Shown here: positions 23,820 through 34,600 of the stretch, piece after piece | Layout: each line of letters opens with the position of its first letter | Position numbering within the stretch: position 1 is the first letter of the stretch | NCBI RefSeq assembly: GCF_000722685.1 | Contig: NZ_JPFV01000003.1 | Coordinates: 46,965-110,964, forward strand | Origin: Streptococcus mitis | GTDB taxonomy: Bacteria > Bacillota > Bacilli > Lactobacillales > Streptococcaceae | Direction of reading: 5' to 3' | DNA: 64,000 nucleotides | Translations under genes and position numbers: made by a program | The notes under the pieces: generated by a model | The model's input: the letters and a program-made list of their open reading frames with translations, nothing else | Database searches by the model: none | What the model was told of the DNA's origin: nothing

Positions 23820-24224
23820 ATGGTAAAATCATTAATTTTGGTGAGTCATGGTCGCTTCTGTGAAGAACTTAAAGGTAGCGCTGAAATGATCATGGGTCCA
23901 CAAGACAATATTCATGCAGTGGCTCTTCTTCCAGAAGATGGCCCAGAAGAATTTACTGCAAAATTTGAAGCTGCTATTGAAGGATTGGATGATTTCCTAG
24001 TCTTTGCGGATCTTCTCGGTGGAACACCATGTAACGTGGTAAGTCGTTTGATTATGGAAGGTCGTGATATTGACCTTTACGCAGGGATGAATCTTCCAAT
24101 GGTGATTGAATTTATCAATGCGAGTCTTACAGGCGCAGATGCGGACTACAAGAGCCGTGCTGCAGAAAGCATTGTGAAAGTCAATGATCTGTTAGCGGGC
24201 TTCGATGATGACGAAGATGAATAA
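23820..24224 (+). CDS. PTS system mannose-family IIA component
   Basis: A 134-residue IIA protein that receives phosphate from HPr on the His in LVSHGRFCEEL (about His10). The loop FADLLGGTPCN typical of the IIA-Man family is present. It starts 5 bases after the IID stop. The C terminus is acidic (DDDEDE). Confidence 0.93.
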   Translation: MVKSLILVSHGRFCEELKGSAEMIMGPQDNIHAVALLPEDGPEEFTAKFEAAIEGLDDFLVFADLLGGTPCNVVSRLIMEGRDIDLYAGMNLPMVIEFINASLTGADADYKSRAAESIVKVNDLLAGFDDDEDE

Positions 24225-24270
24225 GATGTGACAACGTGAAAATTGTTAGAACATTTTATATAGAATATAC

Positions 24271-24299
24271 ATGGGAATGGGGCTTACTCCCATTCCCAT
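24271..24299 (+). promoter_or_regulatory. Intercistronic hairpin between PTS IIA and agaS
   Basis: ATGGGAATGGG pairs with CCCATTCCCAT around a short loop. The GC-rich stem is followed by CTTTAATAG, not a solid U-run, so it may be a weak terminator or an mRNA-stabilising or processing structure that lowers agaS relative to the PTS genes. Confidence 0.6.
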
Positions 24300-24323
24300 C
24301 TTTAATAGAAAAAGAGGAACTCA

Positions 24324-25490
24324 ATGCTACATTATACAAAAGAAGACTTACTCGAATTGGGTGCAGAAATCACTACACGTGAAATCTACCAACAACCTGA
24401 TGTATGGAAAGAAGCTTTTGAATCTTATCAAGCAAAACGTGAAGAAATTGCAGCCTTCCTACAAGGGATTGCTGATAAACATGACTATATCAAGGTTATC
24501 TTGACAGGTGCTGGGACTTCTGCTTATGTGGGAGATACCTTGGCACCTTACTTTAAGGAAGTTTATGACGAACGCAAATGGAATTTCAATGCTATTGCGA
24601 CAACAGATATCGTTGCCAATCCAGAAACTTACTTGAAAAAAGATGTGGCGACTGTCCTTGTATCTTTTGCTCGTAGTGGGAACTCGCCTGAAAGTGTGGC
24701 GACTGTTGATTTGGCAAAAGCCTTGGTGGATGATCTTTATCAAGTGACGATTACTTGTGCGGCAGATGGTAAATTGGCTCTTCAAGCTCATGGAGATGAC
24801 CGTAATCTCTTGCTTTTGCAACCAGCTGCTTCTAATGATGCTGGCTTTGCCATGACTTCTAGCTTTACGTCTATGATGTTAACAGCTCTCTTGGTCTTTG
24901 ATCCTACAGAATTTGCTGTTAAAGCTGAACGTTTTGAAGTTGTATCTAGTCTTGCCCGTAAAATTCTAGACAAGGCAGAAGATGTCAAAGAGCTTGTTGA
25001 TTTAGACTTTAACCGTGTCATCTATCTAGGCGCTGGTCCTTTCTTTGGACTTGCTCATGAAGCTCAGCTCAAGATTTTGGAACTAACTGCTGGTCAAGTT
25101 GCGACTATGTATGAAAGCCCAGTCGGCTTCCGTCACGGTCCAAAATCTCTTATCAACGAAGATACAGTTGTTTTGGTCTTTGGTACAACAACAGACTACA
25201 CTCGCAAGTACGACTTGGACTTGGTTCGTGAAGTTGCGGGTGATCAGATTGCTCGTCGTGTTGTGCTTTTGAGTGATCAAGCTTTTGGTCTTGAAAATGT
25301 CAAAGAAGTTGCCCTTGGTTGTGGCGGTGTCTTGAATGATATTTACCGTGTCTTCCCATACATCGTTTATGCCCAACTCTTTGCCCTATTAACTTCACTC
25401 AAGGTAGAAAATAAACCTGATACACCGTCTCCTACAGGTACAGTAAACCGTGTGGTACAAGGTGTTATCATCCACGAATATCAAAAGTAA
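24324..25490 (+). CDS. agaS: SIS-domain sugar isomerase/deaminase AgaS
   Basis: A 388-residue cytoplasmic protein with two SIS (sugar isomerase) domains: the first around residues 45-190 (VILTGAGTSAYVGDTLAP, then SFARSGNSPESVA) and the second from about 215 (YLGAGPFFGLAHEAQLK, then YESPVGFRHGPKSLI). AgaS proteins act on phosphorylated amino sugars such as galactosamine-6-phosphate. Position behind the PTS operon supports a role in processing the imported sugar. Ribosome-binding site AAAGAGGA. Confidence 0.92.
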   Translation: MLHYTKEDLLELGAEITTREIYQQPDVWKEAFESYQAKREEIAAFLQGIADKHDYIKVILTGAGTSAYVGDTLAPYFKEVYDERKWNFNAIATTDIVANPETYLKKDVATVLVSFARSGNSPESVATVDLAKALVDDLYQVTITCAADGKLALQAHGDDRNLLLLQPAASNDAGFAMTSSFTSMMLTALLVFDPTEFAVKAERFEVVSSLARKILDKAEDVKELVDLDFNRVIYLGAGPFFGLAHEAQLKILELTAGQVATMYESPVGFRHGPKSLINEDTVVLVFGTTTDYTRKYDLDLVREVAGDQIARRVVLLSDQAFGLENVKEVALGCGGVLNDIYRVFPYIVYAQLFALLTSLKVENKPDTPSPTGTVNRVVQGVIIHEYQK

Positions 25491-25688
25491 TACTCTTCGA
25501 AAATCTCTTTAAACCATACTAGTGTCGCCTTGCCGTAGGTATATGTTACTGACTTCGTCAGTTCTATCTGCAACCTCAAAACAGTGTTTTGAGCTGACTT
25601 CGTCAGTTCTATCCACAACCTCAAAGCAGTGCTTTGAGCAGCCTGAGGCTAGCTTCCTAGTTTGCTCTTTGATTTTCATTGAGTATAA
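25491..25688 (+). repeat. BOX element (boxA-boxB-boxB-boxC)
   Basis: The pneumococcal BOX repeat. boxA (about 25491-25550) contains GTCGCCTTGCCGTAGGTATA; two boxB units begin with GACTTCGTCAGTTCTATC at 25551 and 25596, exactly 45 bases apart; boxC (about 25641-25688) ends TTTTCATTGAGTATA. BOX elements are small non-autonomous repeats that can form a stable RNA and may alter expression of neighbours. It fills most of the agaS-galM gap. Confidence 0.92.
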
Positions 25689-25733
25689 GGCAGTATTTAT
25701 GAATCCTTGACAAGAGGATTTGTAAATTATCAG

Positions 25734-25768
25734 ATAAACCATAGATTGTCAATTCGCTTTCTATGGTT
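25734..25768 (+). terminator. Hairpin, probable terminator before galM
   Basis: AAACCATAGA pairs with TCTATGGTTT and is followed by GTTTGTTTG. It lies between the BOX element and galM. Confidence 0.5.
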
Positions 25769-25803
25769 TGTTTGCTTGAGAGAAATAGTAAAAGGAGAAC
25801 AGA

Positions 25804-26841
25804 ATGAAAGCATACACAGAGCGTGTATTTGGAAATGTTGAGGGCAAGGATGTCTTGGCCTATCGCTTTGAGACAGACGGTGGCTACCAACTTGAGGTTA
25901 TGACTTATGGCGCGACCATCCTGCGCTATGTCACGCCTGACAAGGCTGGAAATTTTGCCAACGTTATCTTGGGATTTGATGACTTTGATAGCTATGTGGG
26001 CAATAGTCCCAAACATGGAGCTAGTGTAGGTCCTGTAGCAGGACGTATTGCAGGTGCGACCTTTGAGCTTAATGGCAAGACCTATGACCTTGAAGTCAAC
26101 AATGCTAGCAACTGTAACCACAGTGGTTCAACTGGTTGGGATTCTAGCTTGTTTGAACTAGTTGAAGTGAGCGACTATGGTTTGACCCTCTACACAGAGC
26201 GTACAGATGGAACAGGAGGGTTCCCTGGAAATCTCAAGATTTGGATCAGTTACCACTTGGAAGAAACTGGTGCTTACGAAATCAGCTACAAGGTGACGAC
26301 AAATCAGGATACGCTGGTCAATCCAACCAATCACAGCTATTTCAACTTGTCTGGTGATTTCACGCAGACAATTGACCGCCATGTCTTCCAACTAAACACA
26401 GAGGGTATTTACCCAATCGCTCCCGACGGTGTTCCTGCAAAAACTCCAGATGCTACTCGTGATGTGGTTAAACACATCTACAATGGTGCCTTGTTGAAGG
26501 ATATCTTTGCAGAAGAAGATGAGCAAATCCAACTGGTATCTGGTTTGGATCACCCATTTGCCCTTCCTGCAGGTCATGACAATGCTGGATTCCTTTATGA
26601 CCAAAACTCAGGTCGCTTCCTGCTTTTCAAGACAGAGGCTCCTTGCTTTGTGGTCTACACAGCAAACTTTGTGGATGAAAGTGTCATCATAGGAGGTCAG
26701 CCAATGTTACAGCACAATGGAATTGCACTTGAAGCGCAAGCTTTACCAGATGCCATTCACAGTGACCTTAAAGACCAAGTCATTCTCAAAGCCGGTCAAA
26801 CCTTCACAAGTAAGACACGTTATGAGCTTGTTGTGAAATAA
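25804..26841 (+). CDS. galM: Aldose 1-epimerase (galactose mutarotase)
   Basis: A 345-residue mutarotase that interconverts alpha and beta anomers of galactose or glucose. Family motifs are visible: VGPVAGRIAGATFELNGK near residue 77, NCNHSG with the conserved His near 103, NPTNHSYFNLSG near 172-183 containing the catalytic His, and QHNGIALEAQ near the C terminus containing the catalytic Glu. Ribosome-binding site AAAGGAGAAC. It fits with the galactose-releasing genes upstream. Confidence 0.94.
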   Translation: MKAYTERVFGNVEGKDVLAYRFETDGGYQLEVMTYGATILRYVTPDKAGNFANVILGFDDFDSYVGNSPKHGASVGPVAGRIAGATFELNGKTYDLEVNNASNCNHSGSTGWDSSLFELVEVSDYGLTLYTERTDGTGGFPGNLKIWISYHLEETGAYEISYKVTTNQDTLVNPTNHSYFNLSGDFTQTIDRHVFQLNTEGIYPIAPDGVPAKTPDATRDVVKHIYNGALLKDIFAEEDEQIQLVSGLDHPFALPAGHDNAGFLYDQNSGRFLLFKTEAPCFVVYTANFVDESVIIGGQPMLQHNGIALEAQALPDAIHSDLKDQVILKAGQTFTSKTRYELVVK

Positions 26842-26920
26842 AGGATAAAGTTTATACTTTTCGGGGGGAATATCATTTGCCTCATGACATTAGTAGAAAC
26901 GGACAAAGAATAGGGAAATA

Positions 26921-26929
26921 TGATATAAT
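26921..26929 (+). promoter_or_regulatory. Extended -10 promoter of the choline-binding protein gene
   Basis: TGATATAAT at 26921-26929 provides TGn plus TATAAT, 49 bases before the ATG. Confidence 0.6.
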
Positions 26930-26977
26930 TTAATATTGAAAATACCTGTCCTATCTAAAGGATAAAAGGAGAAAAAG

Positions 26978-28174
26978 ATGAAGAAAATTGTATTTGCTAG
27001 TGCCTTGGTCTTGACCTTGGCTGGAGCAGTTTTGACAACTGATGTTTTTGCGAATGACAGATTGGTGGCAACACAATCTATTAATGGTAAAAATGAAAAT
27101 GTATTGACCTCAGAGGTGCTAAAACCTTCTAGTGGCAACGTTTTGGTCGGAATCAAGGGAGAATTTTTGACTCCAAACAAACAAGCTATTTTGGATGCAA
27201 TCAATAAGATTCGTAAGGAAGCAGCTGATGAAGGTTTGGTAGATAAGTATGTCCCTATTAAATGGTCTACTGATCTTGAGAAAACTGCTTTTGTACGCGC
27301 TACTGAGGTGTCAGTAACTCTGAAACCTGAGCGTCTTTCTACGAAAGAAATCTGGACTGCTTTTCCATCTAGTAATAGTATAAGAGGAGAAGCTTTGGAT
27401 GTGAACTATGAAGGTTTTCTAAAAGCAATTGAAAACTGGCATGCTGAGAAGGCGAATTATGTAGCGAAAAAGAAGGCTGGAACCTCTAAAGAATTTACAG
27501 GTTATTATGAGGTTTTGATCAATTCTAAATTTACCTATGTGGGTCTCGCAGCCTTTAAAAACGCAGCCAGCTCTCAGCAAGTAGCAACGATTTCTCTAGC
27601 TTTAGGTGATGATGCATCTTCAGAAGAATTGGCTGGTGGCTATGGTTCTGCTATTCAATATACAGAAGTGACCGCATCAAATCTTTCAACAGTTAAAAGT
27701 AAAGCTACAGTTGTAGAAAAATCGTTGAAAGATTTTAGAACATCTACATCTAGTCAGTCTGGCTGGGTGCAATCTAATGGTAAATGGTATTTTTATGAGT
27801 CTGGTGATGTGAAGACAGGCTGGGTGAAAACAGGTGGTAAATGGTACTACTTGAATGATTTAGGTGTCATGCAGACTGGATTTGTAGAAGTTGATGGAAC
27901 ATGGTATTTCCTTGATAATTCAGGTGCGATGTTTACAGGCTGGGGAACAGATGGTAGCAGATGGTTCTACTTTGATGGCTCAGGAGCTATGAAGACAGGC
28001 TGGTATAAGGAAAATGGTACTTGGTATTATCTTGATCAATCAGGTATCATGAAGACAGGTTGGTTTAAAGTTGGTCAATACTGGTACTATGCATATGGTT
28101 CAGGAGCTTTGGCTGTGAACACAACAACACCAGATGGTTATAATGTAAATGGCAATGGTGAGTGGGTAAACTAG
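26978..28174 (+). CDS. Choline-binding surface protein with CAP-like domain
   Basis: A 398-residue secreted protein. A signal peptide (residues 1-25, cleavage after VFA) is followed by a region of ~190 residues that resembles a CAP/SCP-type domain (AINKIRKEAADE, IKWSTDLEKTAFVRATEVSVT, EIWTAFPS, AIENWHAEKANYVAKK, GYYEVLINSKFTYVGLAAF). From about residue 262 there are six choline-binding repeats (GWVQSNGKWYFYESG, GWVKTGGKWYYLND and so on), which hold the protein on choline-decorated teichoic acid. It occupies the position of the cbpI-type gene of pneumococcus, but those are described as shorter, so I give no symbol. Confidence 0.88.
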   Translation: MKKIVFASALVLTLAGAVLTTDVFANDRLVATQSINGKNENVLTSEVLKPSSGNVLVGIKGEFLTPNKQAILDAINKIRKEAADEGLVDKYVPIKWSTDLEKTAFVRATEVSVTLKPERLSTKEIWTAFPSSNSIRGEALDVNYEGFLKAIENWHAEKANYVAKKKAGTSKEFTGYYEVLINSKFTYVGLAAFKNAASSQQVATISLALGDDASSEELAGGYGSAIQYTEVTASNLSTVKSKATVVEKSLKDFRTSTSSQSGWVQSNGKWYFYESGDVKTGWVKTGGKWYYLNDLGVMQTGFVEVDGTWYFLDNSGAMFTGWGTDGSRWFYFDGSGAMKTGWYKENGTWYYLDQSGIMKTGWFKVGQYWYYAYGSGALAVNTTTPDGYNVNGNGEWVN

Positions 28175-28239
28175 GCTGAAAATAGCAAGTCATAGGTAAA
28201 GTATTCATCTTACTTATCCCAAAAAGAATAAACTATCAG

Positions 28240-28276
28240 AAAGAGGTTGATGGCGAACATTGACCTCTTTTGGTTT
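28240..28276 (+). terminator. Terminator after the choline-binding protein gene
   Basis: AAAGAGGTTGATG pairs with CATTGACCTCTTT (11 or more pairs with two G-U) around GCGAA, followed by TTGGTTT. Confidence 0.8.
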
Positions 28277-28657
28277 ATAAAGACTGGACTCTTTGTTGCT
28301 TCAATCTCAGAATTTTCTATTATGAACTAATATTTTATAGTATATTAAAAGCATAATCGGTAATCTAATTAAAAAATACTGTAATTAGTTTGAAACTCCT
28401 CACTTATTTGTTTAGATTTTGTTTCCGTTTTCCATTGTTGCAGTTCACTGTATTCTTCTATAAAATTGCAGTATATTTTTAAGTATATTTCAATAGAAAT
28501 TTCTATCGATTTATTGTATAATGATAAGTAATTATTGAAAAGTACTCAGAAAATTCCATACTATATTATTTTTTATGTTTATACTTTTATGCTACAAAAT
28601 ATAGATTGATATAAAGAGTATAGAAAAAGCATTGGTGAGAAACGCCAGAGTTTCTCG
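28277..28657 (+). other. AT-rich leader region upstream of the metalloprotease
   Basis: No gene is visible. A TATAAT at 28517-28522 preceded by TG is the best promoter for the protease. Just before the protease ATG lies the inverted repeat GAGAAAC (28637-28643) / GTTTCTC (28650-28656). Confidence 0.5.
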
Positions 28658-31600
28658 ATGAGAAAGTTGTCAGTGGGATTGGTATCAGTTACTGTATCTA
28701 GTTTCTTTTTGATGAGTCAAGGGATTCAATCGGTATCAGCCGATAATATGGAAAGTCCAATTCATTATAAGTATATGACCGAGGGTGAATTGACAGACGA
28801 GGAAAAATCCTTGCTGGTAGAGGCCCTTCCACAACTGGCTGAAGAATCAGATGATACTTATTACTTGGTTTATAGATCTCAACAGTTTTTACCGAATACA
28901 GGTTTTAACCCAACTGTTGGTACTTTCCTTTTTACTGCAGGATTGAGCTTGTTAGTTTTATTGGTTTCTAAAAGGGAAAATGGAAAGAAACGACTTGTTC
29001 ATTTTCTGCTTTTGACTAGCATGGGAGTTCAATTGTTGCCGGCCAGTGCTTTTGGGTTGACCAGCCAAATTTTATCTGCCTATAATAGTCAGCTTTCTAT
29101 CGGAGTCGGGGAACATTTGCCAGAGCCTCTGAAAATCGAAGGTTATCAATATATTGGTTATATCAAAACTAAGAAACAGGATAATACAGAGATTTCAAGG
29201 ACAGTTGATGGGAAATACTCTGCTCAAAGAGATAGTCAACCAAACTCTACAAAAACATCAGATGTAGTTCATTCAGCTGATTTAGAATGGAACCAAGGAC
29301 AGGGGAAGGTTAGTTTACAAGGTGAAGCATCAGGGGATGATGGACTTTCAGAAAAATCTTATATAGTAGCAGACAATCTATCTTCTAATGATTCACTCGC
29401 AAGTCAAGTTGAGCAGAATTCGGATCACAAAGGAGAATCTGTAGTTCGACCAACATTGCCAGAACAAGGAAATCCTGTGTCTGCTACAACGGTGCAGAGT
29501 GCGGAAGAGGAAGTATTGGCGACGACAAATGATCGACCAGAGTATAAACTTCCATTGGAAACCAAAGGCACGCAAGAGCCCGGTCATGAGGGTGAAGCCT
29601 CAGTTCGCGAAGACTTACCAGTCTACACTAAGCCACTAGAAACCAAAGGTACACAAGAACCTGGACATGAAGGCGAAGCTGCAGTTCGCGAGGAAACTCC
29701 AGAATATACTAAACCACTAGAAACCAAAGGTACGCAAGAACTCGGACATGAGGGCGAAGCTGCAGTTCGCGAGGAAACTCCAGAATATACTAAACCACTA
29801 GAAACCAAAGGTACGCAAGAACTCGGACATGAGGGCGAAGCTGCAGTTCGCGAGGAAACTCCAGAATATACTAAACCACTAGAAACCAAAGGCACGCAAG
29901 AACCTGGACATGAAGGCGAAGCTGTAGTCCGAGAAGAAGCGCCAGAGCACACTAATCCAATAGCGACAAAAGGAACGCAAGTGCCAGGACATGAAGGAGA
30001 ATCAGCGGTTAGCGAGTTACCAGAGTACACTAATCCAGTAGCGACAAAAGGAACACAAGAGCCAGGACATGAAGGAGAATCAGAGGTCCAACCAGAGTTA
30101 CCAGAGTACACTGATTCAGTAGAGACAAAAGGAACGCAAGAACTAGGACATGAGGGAGAATCAGTAGTTCGAGAAGATTTACCAGAATACACAAACCCGG
30201 TGGCAACAAAAGGAACACAAGAGTCAGGTCACGAAGGAGAATCGGAAGTTAACGAGTTACTAGAGTACACTAATCCAGTAGCGACAAAAGGAACGCAAGA
30301 ACTAGGACATGAGGGAGAATCAGTAGTTCGCGAAGATTTACCAGAATACACAAACCCGGTGGCAACAAAAGGTACACAAGAACCGGGTCATGAAGGAGAA
30401 GATGCAGTTCGCGAGGAAACTCCAGAATATACTAAACCACTAGAAACCAAAGGCACGCAAGAACCGGATCATGAAGGCGAAGCTGTAGTCCGAGAAGAAG
30501 CGCCAGAGTACACTAATCCAATAGCGACCAAAGGGACGCAAGAGCTAGGCCATGAAGGAGAATCGGCGGTTAACGAGTTACCAGAGTACACTGATCCAGT
30601 AGTGACAAAAGGCACGCAAGAACTAGGACATGAGGGAGAATCAGTAGTTCGAGAAGATTTACCAGAATACACAAACCCGGTGGCAACAAAAGGAACACAA
30701 GAGTCAGGTCACGAAGGAGAATCGGAAGTTAACGAGTTACCAGAATACACTAATCTAGTAGGAACAAAAGGCACGCAAGAACCAGGACGTGAGGGAGAAT
30801 CAGCGGTTAACGAGTTACTAGAGTACACTAATCCAGTAGCGACAAAAGGAACACAAGAGCCAGGACATGAAGGAGAATCGGCGGTTAACGAGTTACCAGA
30901 GTACACTGATCCAGTAGCAACTAAAGGAACACAAGAACCAGGCCATGAAGGAGAATCGGCGGTTAACGAGTTACCAGAGTACACTGATTCAGTAGCGACA
31001 AAAGGGACGCAAGAGCTAGGCCATGAAGGAGAATCGGAAGTTAACGAGTTACCAGAGTACACTGATCCAGTAGCGACCAAAGGCACGCAAGCACCAGATC
31101 ATGAGGGCGAAGCTGCAGTAGAAGAAGAACTTCCGACTTTAGAGGTTACTACACGAAATAGAACGGAAATCCAGAATATTCCTTATGCAACAGAAGAAAT
31201 TCAGGATCCAACACTTCTGAAAAATCGTCGTGAAACTGAACGACAAGGTCAAGCAGGAACGCGTACAATTCAATATGAAGACTACATCGTAGATGGTAAT
31301 GTCGTAGAAACTAAAGAACTATCACGAACTGAAGTAGCTCCAGTAAAAGAAATCGTTAAAGTAGGAACACTAGTCAAAGTTAAACCTACAGTAGAAATTG
31401 CCAACTTAACAAAAGCTGAGAACAAAAAATCTATAACTGTAAGTTATAACTTAACAGACACTACATCAGCGTATGTCTCTGCCAAAGCGCAAATTTTCCA
31501 AGGTGATCAGCTGATTAAAGAGATGGATATAGAAAATCCTGCTAAAGCGCAAGTAATCTCAGGTTTAGATTACTACACACCTTACACACTAAAAACACGT

Positions 31601-34600
31601 TTAACTTATAATCTAGGCGAAAACGATGAACAAAGTACAGAAACATCAACTCAAGCTTTCCAATTAGATTATAAGAAAATAGAAATTAAAGATATTGATT
31701 CAGTAGAATTATACGGCAAAGAAAATGACCGTTATCGTAGATATTTAAGTCTAAGTGAAGCACCGACTGATACGGCTAAATACTTTGTAAAAATAAAATC
31801 AGATAAATTCAAAGAAATGTATATACCTGTAAAATCTATTACAGAAAATACGGATGGAACTTATAAAGTGACGGCAGCTGTTGATCAACTTGTAGAAGAA
31901 GGTGCAGAAGGATATAAAGAGGACTACACATTTAATGTAGCTAAATCTAAAGCGGAGCAACCAGGAGTTTATACATCGTTCAAACAACTTGTAACAGCGA
32001 TACAAAGCAACTTAGCAGGTGTATATAAATTAGCTGCGGATATGACAGCCGATGAAGTAGGACTACCAGAAAATCAAACAAGTTACATAAAAGGAGAATT
32101 TACAGGAACGTTAGTAGGAACAGAAGGAAGCAAAGCATATGCTATATATGACCTGAAAAAACCACTGTTCGACATATTAAAAAATGCAACTGTAAAAGAT
32201 TTAGATCTTAAAAATACACAAGTGGATAGCATAGAGAATGCCGCAGCAGTAGCAAAAACAGCGGATAATGCTACTATCAGCAATGTAGCTGTAGAAGGAA
32301 AAGTATCAGGTAGAAAATCAGTTGCAGGATTAGTAGTAGATGCAACAAATACAAGAATAGAAAACAGCTCATTCAGCGGAAAACTAATCGCCAACCATGC
32401 GGATAATAATGCGAATTACGCTGGAGGAATAGTAGGTAAATTAACTGGAGGAAATTCTAAGGTTGACCGAGCGAAAGTAGATGCTATAATCTCTACAGCA
32501 TCACGTAATAATAACCAAACAGCAGGAGGAATCGCAGGTAAATTAGAAAATGGGGCGTTGGTGACACGTTCTGTAACAACAGGTAAAATCCTAAATGGTC
32601 AAGGGTATCCAAGAGTTGGGGGAATAGTTGGGTCTACATATCCAAGAGGTCGTGTGGATAATGTAGTAAGCAATATGAATGTTGGTGATGGATATGCTAC
32701 TACAGGAGATCAATTCGGTAGTGCAGATGTGAAGAATGCTATTACTTCTGTTGAAAATAAAAAACAAGATAACTTCGTTCGAAAAGTAACTAAAGAAGAA
32801 GTGGATGCTAAGATTACTTCTTATGGAATCACAGTAACTCTTGATGATACTGGGCAAGACCTAAAAGCAAACTCAAAAGAAGTTGACTATACAGCATTAA
32901 GTAAAGCGCAAGTTGAAAGAAAAGTAGCTTATAATAACATAGAAAAACTAATGCCGTTCTACAATAAAGAGCTAGTTGTTTACTATGGTAACAAAGTAGC
33001 GACAACGGATAAACTTTATACTACAGAACTGCTAGACGTAGTGCCTATGAACGGAAATGAAGTAGTAACGGATATTAATAATAAGAAAAATTCAATTAAT
33101 AGAGTTATGTTACACTATAAAGACAACACAGTAGAATACTTAGATGTAACATTCAAAGAAAACTTCACAAACAGTCAAGTAGTCGAATACAATGTCGCAG
33201 ACAAAGGATATATATTCACACCAGAAGCATTCGTATCAGATTACACAGCGATAACTAATAATGTACTAAGTGAATTGCAAAATGTAATGTTTAGCTCAGA
33301 AGCGACTAAGAAAGTATTAGGAGCGGTAAATAATGCAGCGTTAGATAACTTATACTTAGATAGAGAATTTGAGGAAGTTAAAACTAATATAGCAGAGCAC
33401 TTAAGAAAAGTATTAGCGATGGATAAATCAATCAACACTACAGGAGATGGTGTAGTTGAATACGTAAGTGAAAAAATTAAAAATAACAAAGAAGCATTTA
33501 TGCTGGGACTTACATACATGAACCGTTGGTACAATATTAATTATGACAGTCTGAATACGAAAGATTTATCAGTGTACAAATTTGACTTTAACGGAAATAA
33601 TGAAGCTTCAACGCTAGATACTATCATCGCTTTAGGAAATAGCGGACTAGAAAACTTACGAGGACCAAATACGACAGGTCTATATGCGAGCACACTTGCA
33701 CCACTTAAAGGAGAAGATTCAGTCTTTGACTTCGTAGAAGCATATAGAAGACTGTTCCTGCCGAACAAAACAAATAACGAGTGGTTCAAAGATAATACAA
33801 AAGCATACATAGTAGAAGCGAAATCAGACATAGAAGAAGTTCGTGAAAAACAAGTATCACCAACAGCTGACAAGAAATACTCAATCGGAGTATATGATAG
33901 AATATCAGCACCAAGTTGGGGTTATAAGAGCATGATACTGCCACTATTAACGATGAAAGAAGAAAGTTTGTATGCAATATCTACTCTATCAACATTAGCC
34001 TTCGGTAGCTATGAACGTTATCGAGACAGAGGAGCGGACGGAGTTATCTTATCAGGAGAAGCTCTACGTCAATATGTTAGAGGAAAAGTAGATCAATCTG
34101 CGAAATGGCAAAGAGATCATTATGATATCTGGTATAGAGTTCTAGCGCCAAAATTTAAAGAAAGATTATACCGTGCAGTACCGGTAACAGACGCATTTGA
34201 GGTGAAAGATACAAATGGTAGAGGCTACTGGGCAACATTATCAGAAAAAAATATAGACTCTATCTATAGTTTCTTCGGACCAGTAGGTAAATACCATACA
34301 CCAAGACCGAATGCAGGTGCTTACGCAACAGGAGTAGAGGCGTACTTTGTAATCGATAGACTGTTAGACCAGTACGGAACATCGGTTTATAGTCATGAGA
34401 TGGTACACAATTCGGATTCTTCGATTTACTTTGAAGGGAATGGTAGACGAGAAGGACAAGGTGCGGAATTATATGCACTAGGACTACTTCAATCAGCGGA
34501 TAGTGTGGATAAAGAAGCGATAGTATTAAACACAATCTTCAAAGGAGATAAAGACTCAAAAACTCGCTTGCACACATACGATCCAACGGCGAGATTCACC

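Noticed and set aside
24271-24504. 77-codon frame starting in the PTS-agaS hairpin
   Set aside because: It overlaps the hairpin and the start of agaS in another frame; no independent support.
28910-28930. LPNTG near the protease N terminus as a normal C-terminal sorting signal of a separate short protein
   Set aside because: The frame continues through the full protease; an N-terminal LPxTG with adjoining hydrophobic segments is typical for streptococcal zinc metalloproteases.
29623-31086. Long minus-strand open frames (up to 189 codons) opposite the protease repeats
   Set aside because: They mirror the repeat unit of the real gene on the plus strand, with no start signals or independent domain.
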